The notes beneath the pieces were generated by a model. It was not told where the DNA came from and did not search any database. It saw only the letters and a program-made list of their open reading frames with translations. 64,000 nucleotides of DNA from Micromonospora saelicesensis (GTDB lineage Bacteria > Actinomycetota > Actinomycetes > Mycobacteriales > Micromonosporaceae): assembly GCF_900091575.1 (NCBI RefSeq), contig NZ_FMCR01000005.1, positions 310,001 to 374,000 on the forward strand, given 5' to 3'. Shown piece after piece: positions 15,324 through 25,115 of the stretch. Each line of letters starts with the position of its first letter. Position 1 is the first letter of the stretch. Both the position numbers and the translations under genes were made by a program.

Positions 15324-16016
15324 GTGCGGATCATGATCGCGGATGATGATGCGGCCATCCGTCAGTCGCTGGAGCGGGTGCTCCAGGTCGAGGGTTACGA
15401 CATCAGCACTGTCGCCAACGGTCTCGCCGTGCTCGACGGGGTCGGTGGGGCCGGCGGTGACACGCTGGATCTGCTGATCCTCGACGTCATGATGCCCCGC
15501 CTCGGCGGGTTGGAGACCTGCCGGCGGTTGCGGGCCGCGGGTCGGGATCTGCCGGTGCTGATGCTGACCGCCCGTGACCAGGTCTCCGACCGGGTCGCGG
15601 GGCTGGACGCGGGCGCCGACGACTACCTGCCCAAGCCGTTCGCCACTGAAGAGTTGCTGGCCCGGGTGCGGGCCCTGCTGCGCCGTCGTACGCCGACCGA
15701 CGGGGAGTCGCAGATCCTGTCGTTCGCCGACGTCCGGCTCGATCCCGACAGGTTCGAGGCGTGGCGGGGCGGGCGACCGCTGCGCCTGACCCGGACCGAG
15801 TTCTCCCTCCTGCAGGTCCTCATGCGCAACGCGACCCGGGTCTTGACCCGCGACGCGCTATTCGAGGCGATCTGGGGCTTCGACATGAGCGCCACCGCCA
15901 ACAACCTCCAGGTATACGTCAGCTACCTGCGTCGAAAGATGGAGGCCGAGGGTGAGCCGCGATTGATCTACACGCTGCGCGGCCTGGGATACACGTTGCG
16001 GGAGACTCCTCCGTGA
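15324..16016 (+). CDS. OmpR-family response regulator (MprA-like)
   Basis: A 230-residue response regulator. The receiver domain has the acidic pocket DDD at residues 7-9, phospho-acceptor Asp in [13 protein letters not shown], the conserved Thr in MLTARD and Lys in LPKPF. The C-terminal winged helix reads [16 protein letters not shown]...[11 protein letters not shown]...[14 protein letters not shown] 15324 follows AAGGGGGCGGG and gives the usual MprA length; an ATG at 15285 would add 13 residues. It overlaps the kinase by four bases. By family analogy it controls envelope-stress genes. Confidence 0.88.
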   Translation: MRIMIADDDAAIRQSLERVLQVEGYDISTVANGLAVLDGVGGAGGDTLDLLILDVMMPRLGGLETCRRLRAAGRDLPVLMLTARDQVSDRVAGLDAGADDYLPKPFATEELLARVRALLRRRTPTDGESQILSFADVRLDPDRFEAWRGGRPLRLTRTEFSLLQVLMRNATRVLTRDALFEAIWGFDMSATANNLQVYVSYLRRKMEAEGEPRLIYTLRGLGYTLRETPP

Positions 16017-17464
16017 GCAGGCCCCCCGGCCGGGAACCGCGCCGGCTGACCCGATGGTGGCGCCGGCGGTCCCTGCGGACCAGGCTGACGGTGATCGCAG
16101 CGACGGCCATCGCGGTCAGCGTGTTCGTGGCCTTCCAAGTGGCCATCGAGCTACTGGACTCGGAGCTGCAGGACACCGCCGAGAATCAGCTACGCGCCGA
16201 CTCCCGCATCCTGGCGACGAACGCGGAGCGCGCCGGTTTGGCGCAAGTCCAGCTACCGCCGTATCCCGGATCCGGTCGGCTGGTGCGGGTCATCCTGCCC
16301 GACGGCTCGACCCGGACGCCGGCCGGCCAACCCGTGCTGCCCCCGGTCAGCGAGCACGCCGGGCGCGTGGCGCAGGGCGCGTCGGCCGATCTAATGGAGT
16401 CGCACGACGGCGACGACGACGGCTACCTCATCTACACGCTGCGGGCTGGCGACGGCGCGGTCCAGATGGCCCGCGTCACCGACGACAGCCCGATCACCCA
16501 GCTCGGGTTGGGCATGCTGCTGATCGGGCTGCTCTGCGTGCTTGGCGGCGCCCTTGTCGGGCGGACCGTGGCGCGGACCGGGCTGGCACCGATCGACCGG
16601 CTGACCGCCGCCGCGGTACGCGTCGCGAACACCCAGGATCTCGACGCCGCCATCCCGGATGAGGGCGGTGGGGAGATCCGGCGGCTGATCCAGTCGATCA
16701 ACGACATGCTCGCCGCGCTCCGGGACTCACGGCGGGCCCAGCGACTGCTCGCCGAGGACGCCGCCCACGAGCTCAAGACCCCGCTCACCAGCCTGCGCCT
16801 CAACGTCGAACTGCTGATCCGGCTCGATCGGCGCGGCACCCTGGACAGCGCACTGCCGGCGGAAAGCCGGACCGCGCTGCTCAACGACCTCGGCGCCCAG
16901 GTGGCCGAGTTGAGCACCCTTGCCGCCGAGCTGACCGACCTGGCGCGCGGTGACGTCACCGACGAGAACACCGAGCTGCTCGACCTCGCCGACGTGGTGG
17001 TGGCCGCCGCGACCCGGGCGCGTTCCCGCGCGCCCGACATCGAGATCGCGCTCGACCTCACCTCCGTGTGGGTGAGCGGCCGACCCGCCGGCCTCCAGCG
17101 GGCGGTGCTCAACCTCATCGACAACGCCGGCAAGTGGTCCCCTGCGGACCAGCCGGTCCAGGTCCGGCTCCGCGCCGAGGGCGCGTCGGCGGTGCTCGAG
17201 GTCGACGACGCCGGTCCCGGCATCGACGCCGCCGACGTACCGCGGGTGTTCGACCGGTTCTACCGTGCCGACAGCGCCCGGGCGATGCCGGGATCCGGTC
17301 TGGGGCTGTCGATCGTGCAGCGGGTCGTTCACGCCCACGGCGGCCGGGCCACCGTCGCCCGCTCCGCACGCGGTGGCGCGCTGCTTCGGGTCGACCTTCC
17401 GGCTGCGGCCCCGCCCGCCTCGATCACGCGGCTCACCGCCGGGGAGGACACCGCGGTGCGCTGA
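16013..17464 (+). CDS. Sensor histidine kinase (MprB-like)
   Basis: A 483-residue membrane kinase. TM1 is at residues 22-45, an extracytoplasmic domain of about 115 residues follows, TM2 ([20 protein letters not shown]) is near 165-185, then HAMP, the phospho-acceptor [12 protein letters not shown] near 250, N-box [10 protein letters not shown] near 365 and the G-boxes DDAGPGID and GSGLGLSIV. The GTG start overlaps the regulator's stop. It forms a two-component pair with the preceding gene and faces an MMPL transporter across a bidirectional terminator. Confidence 0.9.
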   Translation: MSRPPGREPRRLTRWWRRRSLRTRLTVIAATAIAVSVFVAFQVAIELLDSELQDTAENQLRADSRILATNAERAGLAQVQLPPYPGSGRLVRVILPDGSTRTPAGQPVLPPVSEHAGRVAQGASADLMESHDGDDDGYLIYTLRAGDGAVQMARVTDDSPITQLGLGMLLIGLLCVLGGALVGRTVARTGLAPIDRLTAAAVRVANTQDLDAAIPDEGGGEIRRLIQSINDMLAALRDSRRAQRLLAEDAAHELKTPLTSLRLNVELLIRLDRRGTLDSALPAESRTALLNDLGAQVAELSTLAAELTDLARGDVTDENTELLDLADVVVAAATRARSRAPDIEIALDLTSVWVSGRPAGLQRAVLNLIDNAGKWSPADQPVQVRLRAEGASAVLEVDDAGPGIDAADVPRVFDRFYRADSARAMPGSGLGLSIVQRVVHAHGGRATVARSARGGALLRVDLPAAAPPASITRLTAGEDTAVR

Positions 17465-17521
17465 CCCCAGCCGCAGCGCGTGGCGCAGGACCAGAGGACG
17501 GCGACCGCCGGACCCATGAAA

Positions 17522-17555
17522 ATATCCGGGACGGGCCTGAGCCCGTCCCGGATAT
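17522..17555. terminator. Strong bidirectional hairpin between convergent genes
   Basis: Perfect 15-bp arms (left arm ATATCCGGGACGGGC) enclose the four-base loop CTGA. It lies 57 bp after the kinase stop and 17 bp after the MMPL stop, so it can end both transcripts; the A/T-rich base of the stem supplies weak T runs both ways. Confidence 0.85.
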
Positions 17556-17572
17556 CGACCGTGCCGCCGCGC

Positions 17573-19720
17573 TCACCGTCGCAGCGCGGGCTCCTCGTCG
17601 GCGAGCGACTGTTGACCGTCCGGCGGCTCTGCTGTCGGACGGGACAGCCGGTTCGGCCACCAGATCCGCCGGCCGATCAGCAGGGTGAGGGCGGGCACCA
17701 GGACCGACCGCACCAGCAGGGCGTCGAGCAGCACGCCGAAGGCGACCAGGAACCCGACCTCGATCAGCATCACCAGCGGAAGTGTGGCGAGGACCGCGAA
17801 CGTGGCCGCAAGGACCAGGCCCGCCGAGGTGATGACGCCACCGGTGGCGGAGAGGGCTTTGAGCATGCCCTCTCTGGTGCCGAGACGCGCGGTCTCCTCC
17901 CGGGCCCGGCTGACCAGGAAGATGTTGTAGTCGACGCCGAGCGCCACCAGGAACAGGAATGCCAGCAGCGGCACCGAGTAGTCAATACCCTTGAACCCGA
18001 GGATCGTGTCGAAGACGAACACGCTGCCGCCGAAGGCTGCGGCGAATGAGACGATCACGGTGGCCATCAGGACCAGCGGGGCCACGATCGCGCGCAGCAG
18101 CAGCCCGAGGATGATCAGGACGACGGCCAGCACCAGCGGGATCACCAGCTTCTCGTCGCGGCTGGTGGTCACCTGGGTGTCGAGGTTCTCTGCACTCGGC
18201 CCGCCGACGATCGCCTCCGCCCCGCTCACCGCGTGCACGGCGGTGCGCACCCGCTTGATCGTGTTGTACTCCGCGACCGTGTCCGGCGCGTCCGTCGGAA
18301 ACACGGAGATGTCGGCCCAGCCACCGCTGGCCTGACCCGGGATGGCCACTGCCACGCCGGAAGTGCCCTTGACGGCGTCGAGCACCCGCTCTTGGTACGC
18401 CGGCCGCGTGAAGATCGTCATCGGCTGGCCGCCGAGCTCCGGGAAGTGCTGGCGGAGAACGGTGAAGCCGGTGACCGACTCCGGCGGGGACAAGAACTGG
18501 TCCTGCTCCCGCAGGGCGCCGGTGTTGCCCGCCAACCCGATGGCGAGCACGCCGAGGATTCCGAGCGAGCTGAGCGTCGCCACCCACCGGCGGCGGCTGA
18601 TGGCGGTGCCAAGCCGTCCCCACAGCCCCGGCTTCTCCTCCACGGTCGTGCTGAACCGCGGGATGGCCGGCCAGAAGATCCGCCTGCCGAGCACCACGAG
18701 CACCGCCGGGAACAGCGTCAGCATGGCCACCAGCGCGCACAGGATGCCGGCCGCTCCGATCGGGCCCAACCCGCTGGTGCTGTTCAGGTTGGCGACGAGC
18801 AGGCAGAGCAGGCCGGCGATCACGGTGGCCGCGGACGCGACGATGGCCGGCGCCGCGCCGCGTAGCGCCTGGACCATCGCAACCCGGACGTTCTCGTGGT
18901 GGCGCAGTGTCTCCCGGTATCGAGCGATGATCAACAGCGCGTAGTCCGTGCCGACGCCGAATACCAGGATCGTCAGCAGCGCTGAGTTCTGGTCGTTGAC
19001 CACGATGCCGAAGCCCTTGACGAGCAGGTAGACGGTCGCCATCGCGGTCAGTGCGGCCGCGCCAACGACCACCAGCGGGATGAACCACAACACCGGACTG
19101 CGGTAGGTGAGGATGAGCAGGAGCGTGACGACGACGACGGTGGTGAGGAGGACCTGCACGTCGATGCCGTCGAAGACGGCGTCCATGTCGCCGTCGACCG
19201 CGGCCGGGCCGGTCACGTCGAGTTGCAGGCCGGCGGGGCGGTCCTTCGCGGCGTCACGCAACGGGCCGACGATGGCCTCCGGTACGCCGTAGGTGGTGCT
19301 CACCTCGAGGGTGAACATCATCGCCTTTCCGTCGGTGGAGGGTCTCGTCGGCGGGCCCTCGTCGTCCTCGCCGGCCGCCGTCGCCACCTTCGGCGGGTAC
19401 CGCTTGGCAAGGGTGTTGTAGTGGCGCTCGACCGTCGCGCGGTCGGCGTCGGTCATACCGCCGGCGCGGTGGTACACGAACACGAACGTGTTGTCCTCAC
19501 CGCCGGGGAGACTGTCCTCCAGCACCGCCACCCTGGTGGACTCGGCACCGGCCGGCAGGGTGTCCACGGCTCTGTCGGTCGTTACCGAGCTCAACTTCCC
19601 GCTCAACGGCACCATGACCGCCGCCAGCGCCACCCACATGCCAATCACCAACCACGGCACCCACCGGCCTGCCAACCGACCGGCCGGCGCTTCCCCGGAC
19701 GGCGCTGCGTTGACTGCCAT
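17573..19720 (-). CDS. MMPL/RND-family transporter
   Basis: A 715-residue RND-type permease with two repeats of one TM, a large extracytoplasmic loop and five TMs. The MMPL core motifs are visible: FGVGTDYALLIIARYRE in the first repeat and FLVALGVDYNIFLVSRAREE in the second, each with the Asp-Tyr pair used in proton relay. ATG 19720 is preceded by AGGAGG with good spacing; the adjacent GTG is too close. In actinomycetes these export lipids, glycopeptidolipids or drugs. It faces the MprAB-like genes; no co-transcription is possible. Confidence 0.9.
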   Translation of the reverse strand: MAVNAAPSGEAPAGRLAGRWVPWLVIGMWVALAAVMVPLSGKLSSVTTDRAVDTLPAGAESTRVAVLEDSLPGGEDNTFVFVYHRAGGMTDADRATVERHYNTLAKRYPPKVATAAGEDDEGPPTRPSTDGKAMMFTLEVSTTYGVPEAIVGPLRDAAKDRPAGLQLDVTGPAAVDGDMDAVFDGIDVQVLLTTVVVVTLLLILTYRSPVLWFIPLVVVGAAALTAMATVYLLVKGFGIVVNDQNSALLTILVFGVGTDYALLIIARYRETLRHHENVRVAMVQALRGAAPAIVASAATVIAGLLCLLVANLNSTSGLGPIGAAGILCALVAMLTLFPAVLVVLGRRIFWPAIPRFSTTVEEKPGLWGRLGTAISRRRWVATLSSLGILGVLAIGLAGNTGALREQDQFLSPPESVTGFTVLRQHFPELGGQPMTIFTRPAYQERVLDAVKGTSGVAVAIPGQASGGWADISVFPTDAPDTVAEYNTIKRVRTAVHAVSGAEAIVGGPSAENLDTQVTTSRDEKLVIPLVLAVVLIILGLLLRAIVAPLVLMATVIVSFAAAFGGSVFVFDTILGFKGIDYSVPLLAFLFLVALGVDYNIFLVSRAREETARLGTREGMLKALSATGGVITSAGLVLAATFAVLATLPLVMLIEVGFLVAFGVLLDALLVRSVLVPALTLLIGRRIWWPNRLSRPTAEPPDGQQSLADEEPALRR

Positions 19721-19867
19721 CACTAGCCTCCTACAGACGGGTCACATCGCTTATCTGACGCCGACTTCATACCGAGCGCACCTGAGACGACTGTTAGAAC
19801 GGCGCTCAGGCCGGTTGGCCGAACCAGGTTCCCAGCGCACGCGCCAGCGTGGTGGCGTCGAGGGTTC

Positions 19868-20007
19868 AAGGCCCAGGCGACACAGCCGTCGGGCCGGATG
19901 AGCAACGCGTAGACGTCCACCCGGTCTGTGCGGGCAGCGACGGTGTTGACCCGTCCGATCCACGCGGCCGCAGCGGTGTCGATCCAGCGAGTCCGGGACG
20001 ACATCAT
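19868..20007 (-). pseudogene. C-terminal fragment of a group A flavin monooxygenase
   Basis: About 45 residues (WIGRVNTVAARTDRVDVYAL, LLIRPDGCVAWAL) match the extreme C-terminus of PheA/TfdB-type hydroxylases, the same family as the gene at 10008-11600. No upstream part of such a gene is present, so this is a stranded 3' end. Confidence 0.55.
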
Positions 20008-20599
20008 GGTGATCGTGTGACGTCGGTGCCGCTCACCGCCGGATGCTGTCCTTCAGTCCCTCGACGATGAGCGGCTACACCTGCCGCAGCGGGCCGCCTG
20101 ACTCCACTGGGGACAGCCGACTCACCCCGAGCCCGTGCACGTACAGGTCTCTTTGGTGGTTTTACCGACGTCGGGGTGGGGGCTCGGTGATGGTCTGTGG
20201 AGCCGCGGGGCGTCTGGGGCCTGATGCGCTGGGTTTCGACGCACAGGCAGGATGGGCGGTTTTCGGGTGGAGGTTTCGAAATCCGCGACCGACCTGCGCC
20301 GGCGTGGCTTGGGCCCAGTTGCGACGGACCTTGATTCTCGTGCGGGTGTCGAACACCACGGCGCTGCCGACAGCGTTCCCAGTCGTCGCCGTCAGGAAAT
20401 CGATGCGCTAACGGGAGCTACTGGTTGCTCGGGCTGGCAGCGGCAGGGCTCCGCCTCGGTCTGCCTGTTAGCGCGTTGCCGGTCGTTCTGACGCCTGATG
20501 GCTCGGCCTCGTGGGCGCTGAGGCAGATTCCGTGGACGTGGGCGTCGTCCGAATCGCGGCAGAAGTGGATGCCGCAGCGGCCCTCCGGTCGGCGTGGCC

Positions 20600-20626
20600 G
20601 GGGTCGGGGTCGGGGTCGGGGTCGGG
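20600..20626. repeat. GGGGTC hexanucleotide tandem repeat (about 4 units)
   Basis: Four consecutive GGGGTC units plus a partial fifth lie 37 bp upstream of the GNAT gene start. Such tracts can vary in copy number by slippage. Confidence 0.8.
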
Positions 20627-20662
20627 ACAAGCGAACCGGAATGGCGCTGAGAAACTGGTGGC

Positions 20663-21187
20663 ATGACGAGCCGAATCCACGGGGATCTGCAGTTCGTTCG
20701 TGCGACGGCCGCGGACGTGGCGGACGTCCTGGCGGTGCTCGACCACTCCGCGGCCTGGCTCACCGCCGCCGGCATCCAGCAATGGCCGGACCGGTTTGTC
20801 ACCGAATGGATAACACCGGCCGTTGAGCGCGGGGAAACCTGGCTGGTACGTGCCAACGGTCGCACCGCGGGCACGGTGACGCTCGACTGGTCCGATCCCG
20901 TATGGAGCGACTGCGTGGGTCGAGCCGGCTACCTGCACCGGATGGCAGTGGAAAGGTGGGCTGCCGGTACCGGCAGCGCCATCCTGACCTGGGCCGCGGA
21001 TCGGGCACGCGCCCACGACGCCGCCGTGCTACGGCTCGACTGCGTGGCCACCAATCCCGGCTTGCGGGCCTACTACGAGACCGCCGGCTTTCACCACCGC
21101 GGTGACGTCGAAGTCGGCGGCGCTCCCGGTCAGCGCTCCGGCGGCGGCACCCGAACGCTTGTCAGCCGCTACGAGCTACTTCTCTGA
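20663..21187 (+). CDS. GNAT family N-acetyltransferase
   Basis: A 174-residue GNAT protein. It has LQFVRATAADVADVLAVLD at the N-terminus, the conserved RAGYLHRMAVE strand near residue 95, an acetyl-CoA loop AAGTGSAILTWA lacking the full R/Q-x-x-G-x-G/A, and LRLDCVATNPGLRAYYETAG near 130. The QQW and W-rich middle resembles the family acting on small amines or antibiotics. The substrate is unknown. It stands alone; there is no clear Shine-Dalgarno sequence before ATG 20663. Confidence 0.82.
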   Translation: MTSRIHGDLQFVRATAADVADVLAVLDHSAAWLTAAGIQQWPDRFVTEWITPAVERGETWLVRANGRTAGTVTLDWSDPVWSDCVGRAGYLHRMAVERWAAGTGSAILTWAADRARAHDAAVLRLDCVATNPGLRAYYETAGFHHRGDVEVGGAPGQRSGGGTRTLVSRYELLL

Positions 21188-21411
21188 CGAGAACGGCGGC
21201 CGCTCTCGATCGCGTACACGCAGTTACGATGGCCCCGCCAGCGTGCACGGTCGGCGGCAGAAGAGTGAGCAGCGATCTGGGCTTGGCGGACGAAAGCTCG
21301 CTTCCTGGTCATCGCCACCGACCTCGGGCTTGACGTGCGCGCGGACTGACGGCAACGTCCGTTGCCCCGATCATGGCGGATGCTCGTCGATCGGAGGTCA
21401 AAGCACGTACA

Positions 21412-22341
21412 TCAGGCGATGATCGGCGGATGCTGTCCACGGGGGACGCCGGCCGAGCCGCTTAGCTCCGCCAGGAGGGCGTCCACCGCGGGCCGTCTCG
21501 GCGTGCCGCCGAGGGCGCGAGTGACTGCGAAGATGCGTCGCTCGGTGACCGGCTCGACCAGTGGCTCCACGTGCACCCCGAGTGGCACGTGGCGCAGCGC
21601 CAGCTCCGGCACCAGCGCGGCGCCCAGCCCGGCCGCGACGAGGTCCAGCGTGAGCGCGAAGTCGACGGCACGGTGCCGGATGTCCGGCTCGAAGCCGGCG
21701 AGCCGGCAAGCGTGCAATGTGGACCGTAGGCACGGCGTGTGCTCGGCGCTGGCGATCCATGGCACGTCGCTCAGCTCGGTCAGCCGGCCGGTGTGGCGGC
21801 GCCACCGGACCGGGGTGATCAGGTGCATCGGGTCGGTGGTGACCGGATGCCGGTCCAGGTCGTCGACCAGCGGCGCGGGCACGTGGTCGTACTCCTGCAG
21901 CACCGCCACATCGAGGGTGCCGGAGCGCAGGTCGAGGCGGCTCTGCTGGTCTTCAGCCTCGATCACCCGCACGTCCAGCTCCGGGTGCTTCGCCCGCAGG
22001 CGGGCGGCGGAGGGAGCCACCAGAGCGCCGGCTGCGGACGCGAACGCGCCGACCCGCACCGTACCGCTGACGCCGTGGCGGAGCGCGGCGAGTCCGGCCA
22101 CCGCCTGCTCCACCGCGCCCAGCACGTCCTTCGCGTGGCTGGCCAGAACCTGGCCGGCCGGGGTGAGGACGATCCCGCGCCCGGCCCGCTCGACAAGCTC
22201 GTGCCCGGCCTCTCGGGACAGCTGGACGAGCTGCTGGGAGACCGCCGACGGAGTGACGTGCAGCGCCGCGGCGGCGGCGGTGACGCTGCCGCGCAGCGCG
22301 ACCTCGTGCAGCACGCGGAGCCGGCGTACGTCAAGATTCAT
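21412..22341 (-). CDS. LysR-family transcriptional regulator
   Basis: A 309-residue LTTR. The HTH is LRVLHEVALRGSVTAAAAAL plus HVTPSAVSQQLVQLSREAG, and the periplasmic-binding-like effector domain starts near residue 90 (GTVRVGAFASAAGALVAP). It is divergent from an EamA exporter across 72 bp, the usual arrangement for an LTTR controlling its neighbour. A TGTAGC-cac-GCTACA dyad at 22341-22355 overlaps its own start and is a candidate binding site. Confidence 0.9.
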   Translation of the reverse strand: MNLDVRRLRVLHEVALRGSVTAAAAALHVTPSAVSQQLVQLSREAGHELVERAGRGIVLTPAGQVLASHAKDVLGAVEQAVAGLAALRHGVSGTVRVGAFASAAGALVAPSAARLRAKHPELDVRVIEAEDQQSRLDLRSGTLDVAVLQEYDHVPAPLVDDLDRHPVTTDPMHLITPVRWRRHTGRLTELSDVPWIASAEHTPCLRSTLHACRLAGFEPDIRHRAVDFALTLDLVAAGLGAALVPELALRHVPLGVHVEPLVEPVTERRIFAVTRALGGTPRRPAVDALLAELSGSAGVPRGQHPPIIA

Positions 22342-22355
22342 GTAGCCACGCTACA
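22341..22355. promoter_or_regulatory. Dyad in LysR/EamA intergenic region
   Basis: Perfect 6-bp arms TGTAGC and GCTACA around CAC, at the start of the lysR gene. The shape suits an LTTR site, although the T-N11-A spacing is not exact. Confidence 0.45.
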
Positions 22356-22413
22356 GCAGAAATGAAGAACGTTGAACTGGTCCTTAAGCGTTGCCTCGGG
22401 CAGCGTAGCCGGC

Positions 22414-23334
22414 ATGAAAGCATCACACCGACTTCTCGCCCTGCTCGTCGCCGCTATCTGGGGCGTCAACTTCGTCGCCATCGAGCTGGGCCTGCGCGAC
22501 CTGCCGCCGCTCGTGCTGACCGCGCTGCGCTTCGTCGCGGCGGCGGTGCCGCTGGTCTTCCTGGTGCCGCGCCCCAGCGCCCGGCTCCGCTACGTGGTCG
22601 CCTACGGGCTGGTGCTCGGCGTCCTGAAGTTCGGCGCGCTGTTCACGGCGCTCGCGGCTGGCATGTCGGCCGGTCTTGCCTCGCTGGTGCTGCAGGCGCA
22701 GGCCCTGATGTCGGTGCTGCTGGCGGCGGCGGTGCTGGGCGAGCGGCCGGCGCGGGCGCAGGTGGCCGGCGTGCTGGTCGGATCGGTCGGGATTGGCTTG
22801 CTGGCGATCCACAGCAGCGGCCACGCCTCCGTGATCGGCTTCGTGCTGACGCTGTTCGCGGCGGCAAGTTGGGCCCTGGCAAACCTAGTCATGCGGGCCA
22901 GCGACGAGACGCGACCGCTCTCGCTGCTGGTCTGGTCGAGCCTGGTGCCGCCGTTGCCGCTGCTCGGCCTGGCCGGCGTTGTCGACGGCGGACAGGCGGT
23001 GCTGGATGCGATCACCGGTCTGTCGTGGCGCGGGCTGCTAGCCGTGGCGTACGTCGCGTACGTGTCGACCCTCGTCGGCTTCGGTATCTGGAACCGGCTG
23101 ATCGCCCAGTACTCGGTCGCGAGAGTGGCGCCGTTCAGCCTCCTGGTGCCGGTCTTCGGGCTCAGCGCGGCGTGGCTGCTGCTCGACGAGCCCGTCGGCC
23201 CGACGGAGCTGGCCGCAGCCGCGACCGTCCTCGCCGGGCTGGCGCTGGTGGTACGGCGTTCCACAGCGGACCGCAACGCCACGGATCCGAGCGAGGGTCG
23301 CGAGCCCGAGTACGCCCCGGCCGCGACTGCCTAG
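22414..23334 (+). CDS. EamA (DMT superfamily) exporter
   Basis: A 306-residue inner-membrane protein with ten predicted TM helices in two EamA repeats, each opening with the typical LLVAAIWGVNFVAIELGL and ASWALANLVMRA segments. The ATG at 22414 is chosen because the first helix begins a few residues later, as in the family; an upstream in-frame ATG would add an atypical tail. EamA proteins export amino acids and other metabolites. It is probably regulated by the divergent LysR protein. Confidence 0.87.
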   Translation: MKASHRLLALLVAAIWGVNFVAIELGLRDLPPLVLTALRFVAAAVPLVFLVPRPSARLRYVVAYGLVLGVLKFGALFTALAAGMSAGLASLVLQAQALMSVLLAAAVLGERPARAQVAGVLVGSVGIGLLAIHSSGHASVIGFVLTLFAAASWALANLVMRASDETRPLSLLVWSSLVPPLPLLGLAGVVDGGQAVLDAITGLSWRGLLAVAYVAYVSTLVGFGIWNRLIAQYSVARVAPFSLLVPVFGLSAAWLLLDEPVGPTELAAAATVLAGLALVVRRSTADRNATDPSEGREPEYAPAATA

Positions 23335-23341
23335 TCCGCGG

Positions 23342-23530
23342 CTACGACACCTCAGCACGCTGGTCGCAATCAAGACGGATACCGGTGCGGCGCTCGCCCG
23401 CAGCGAGCATTCCTGCCACCCACAGACTGGGAGTACGCATGGCGCCGTAGCGATCCGCAATCTCGGCGTCGAGCGCGTCGGATCTGACTCCTCCGCGTGG
23501 CCAGCCAGCTTCCATCGCGGTGATGAGCTC
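23342..23530 (-). CDS. Hypothetical fragment downstream of the VOC gene
   Basis: A minus-strand frame reads FATQCELITAMEAGWPRGG, then DALDAEIADRYGAMRTP and SLWVAGMLAAGERRTGIRLD before a TAG at 23342. It has protein-like codon use but no convincing start; an ATG at 23515 is possible. It lies directly after the VOC gene on the same strand. It may be a remnant or a small gene; I do not recognise it. Confidence 0.3.
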   Translation of the reverse strand, partial: ELITAMEAGWPRGGVRSDALDAEIADRYGAMRTPSLWVAGMLAAGERRTGIRLDCDQRAEVS

Positions 23531-23591
23531 GCACTGTGTGGCAAAATCGGGACGTCTGACCTGGGCACGTCGACTGGCAACTGTGGTGACG

Positions 23592-23987
23592 TCACGCGGA
23601 TCCGAGGAGGTCCCACCGGTTGCCGGCGATGTCGAGGAAGACCGCGACCCGGCCATAGGGCTCGGTCCGTGGCTCCCGGACGAAGGTGACACCGGCCTCG
23701 GCCATCCGTCGGTAAGCGGCGTCGAAGTCGTCGACTCGGAGGAAGAACCCGACTCGGCCGGCTACCTGGTTACCGGTTGCGGCACGTTGTTGTTCTCCGT
23801 CGGCGCGAGCGAGGAGAATCCCGGTCTGGGCACCCGGCGGCCGGACGACGACCCACCGCTTGGGTCGACCGTCATTGGTCAGCGATGGGGAATCCTCGAC
23901 GAGATCGAAGCCGAGTACGTCGGTGAAGAACGCGATCGCGGAGTCGTACTCGTCAACGATCAGGGCAACCAAGTCGATCTGCACCAC
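23592..23987 (-). CDS. VOC/glyoxalase-superfamily protein
   Basis: A 131-residue single VOC domain pair. The first beta-alpha-beta unit reads LVALIVDEYDSAIAFFTDVLGFDLVED and the second VGFFLRVDDFDAAYRRMAEAGV, ending with the family's GRVAVFLDIAGNRWDLL. The metal-site Glu of the last strand (usually D/E-P-x-G-N) is replaced by DIAGN, so metal binding is uncertain. Start is one of two adjacent GTG codons (23987 or 23984). VOC proteins include glyoxalases and drug-binding resistance proteins. Confidence 0.85.
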   Translation of the reverse strand: MVQIDLVALIVDEYDSAIAFFTDVLGFDLVEDSPSLTNDGRPKRWVVVRPPGAQTGILLARADGEQQRAATGNQVAGRVGFFLRVDDFDAAYRRMAEAGVTFVREPRTEPYGRVAVFLDIAGNRWDLLGSA

Positions 23988-24093
23988 GGCAGCGTACGCA
24001 GGGTCCGTCGTGCTCGCCGCCCGCGCGCCGACAGCGGCATGAGAGTGCGCTTTTGGGTCAGCCCTGTGGGCGCCGATCGCGTACCTTGCAGGC

Positions 24094-24549
24094 ATGCCAG
24101 TGGCATCCGCCGACGCGCTGCAAGCTGCGGTCGCTACCCCGCCAAATCGTCGCCTCGTAACGATTGCGTTCTCCCTAGCGCTGGTCGCCGTAGGGCTGGT
24201 CGGCGGCTTCGGGGCGGCCAAGCTTGCCGACGATCCGCACACCGCCAAGCCGGAGTTGCTCGTTGGGACGGTCACATGGTCGAACGACCAGACCAGGTCC
24301 ATCGCCTTTGAGGAAGACGGGGCCTTACGGGGCCCTCTCGATGGCGACACGATCTACTCAGTAATCGCCGAAAGCTGGCAGGACGTGAGCGGCGCACTGC
24401 ACAACGACGGTACCTATCCAACCTGCCTGGCCGGCGAGAAGGACGACCCTGTCTCAAAGGACCGGCACCGGGTCGAGCTTGAGGTCCTACACCGAGACAC
24501 GGGCGGTCAGCCACAGCACATCGTCGTCCACGTCCACTGCCTCGCTTGA
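24094..24549 (+). CDS. Hypothetical membrane-anchored protein
   Basis: A 151-residue protein with one N-terminal TM helix (FSLALVAVGLVGGFGAAKLA at residues 27-46) and a soluble C-terminal domain with a Cys pair (TYPTCLAG and the C-terminal VHVHCLA). It is probably an extracytoplasmic domain held by a signal anchor, with a possible disulfide. ATG 24094 begins 24 bp downstream of GTGGGC; no clear Shine-Dalgarno sequence. I do not recognise the family. Confidence 0.6.
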   Translation: MPVASADALQAAVATPPNRRLVTIAFSLALVAVGLVGGFGAAKLADDPHTAKPELLVGTVTWSNDQTRSIAFEEDGALRGPLDGDTIYSVIAESWQDVSGALHNDGTYPTCLAGEKDDPVSKDRHRVELEVLHRDTGGQPQHIVVHVHCLA

Positions 24550-25115
24550 TGGCATGAGCCCGGGCCTCCGCTTCTGGCTTTACCTCGGCCACGAGACCGG
24601 CCCAGCGTGATCGTTTGGTGACACGCACTCAATTCGGCAGATCCGGACGCCGCCGGGTCGACCAACATGACTGGCTGTAGTTGATCGTTGCAGAGCAAGC
24701 TCGGCCGCGAGCCGCAGCCGCACTCGCAGATGTCGATAGCTTCCGTGTGCTCGATCCGCCGCCAGGCGTTCGCCAGGCTCCGTGGATGTCGACGGCCAGC
24801 AGGTGCGTCTCGTCCCAGTAGCAGCCAAAGCCTCGGCGCAGAACCGTGTGGCGGCGACGTCGCCGCCCACGTCGACCGCGACCGGCGCGAAACGACAGCG
24901 CCGACTCAACCGCACGGGCCGTCTCCGGCGAGCCTGAAATGATCAGGCGCAGACTCTCGGCCGGGGCGTCGCCCGCCACCCGCTGACCGCACCCGAACCG
25001 AGGCACCCTCGGGTCGCGGGTCGATCATCTACGGGCCGGATCCGTCCCGGTTTCCGGGCCTGGTCGATCCGGCCCGGACCGCGTCATGCTGCACAGACCG
25101 GAATGGAGGACGACG
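24550..25115. other. Gene-free region, possibly degraded coding on minus strand
   Basis: About 560 bp without an intact gene. Minus-strand frames show protein-like patches that switch frame (AESLRLIISGSPETARAVES; CYWDETHLLAVDIHGAW; QPVMLVDPAASGSAELS), which suggests a decayed gene. I cannot assign it. Confidence 0.35.

Larger units (their letters stand above)
19721..20662. other. Gene-poor spacer with one remnant and a hexamer repeat
   Basis: About 940 bp without an intact gene. It holds the flavoprotein fragment at 19868-20007 and the GGGGTC tandem repeat at 20600-20626. A short minus-strand frame at 20418-20587 encodes a Cys/His-containing stretch (CGIHFCRD, DAHVHGICLSAHEAEPSG) that I do not recognise and would not call a gene. 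Confidence 0.5.

Noticed and set aside
20600-20626. GGGGTC tract as a CRISPR or G-quadruplex element
   Set aside because: Only a short hexamer tandem repeat without spacers. G-runs of four could form a quadruplex, but nothing else supports a function.
20418-20630. Cys/His-containing minus-strand frame as a zinc-finger gene
   Set aside because: The spacing of Cys and His fits no finger I know, and half the frame is an Arg-Pro repeat from the GGGGTC tract.
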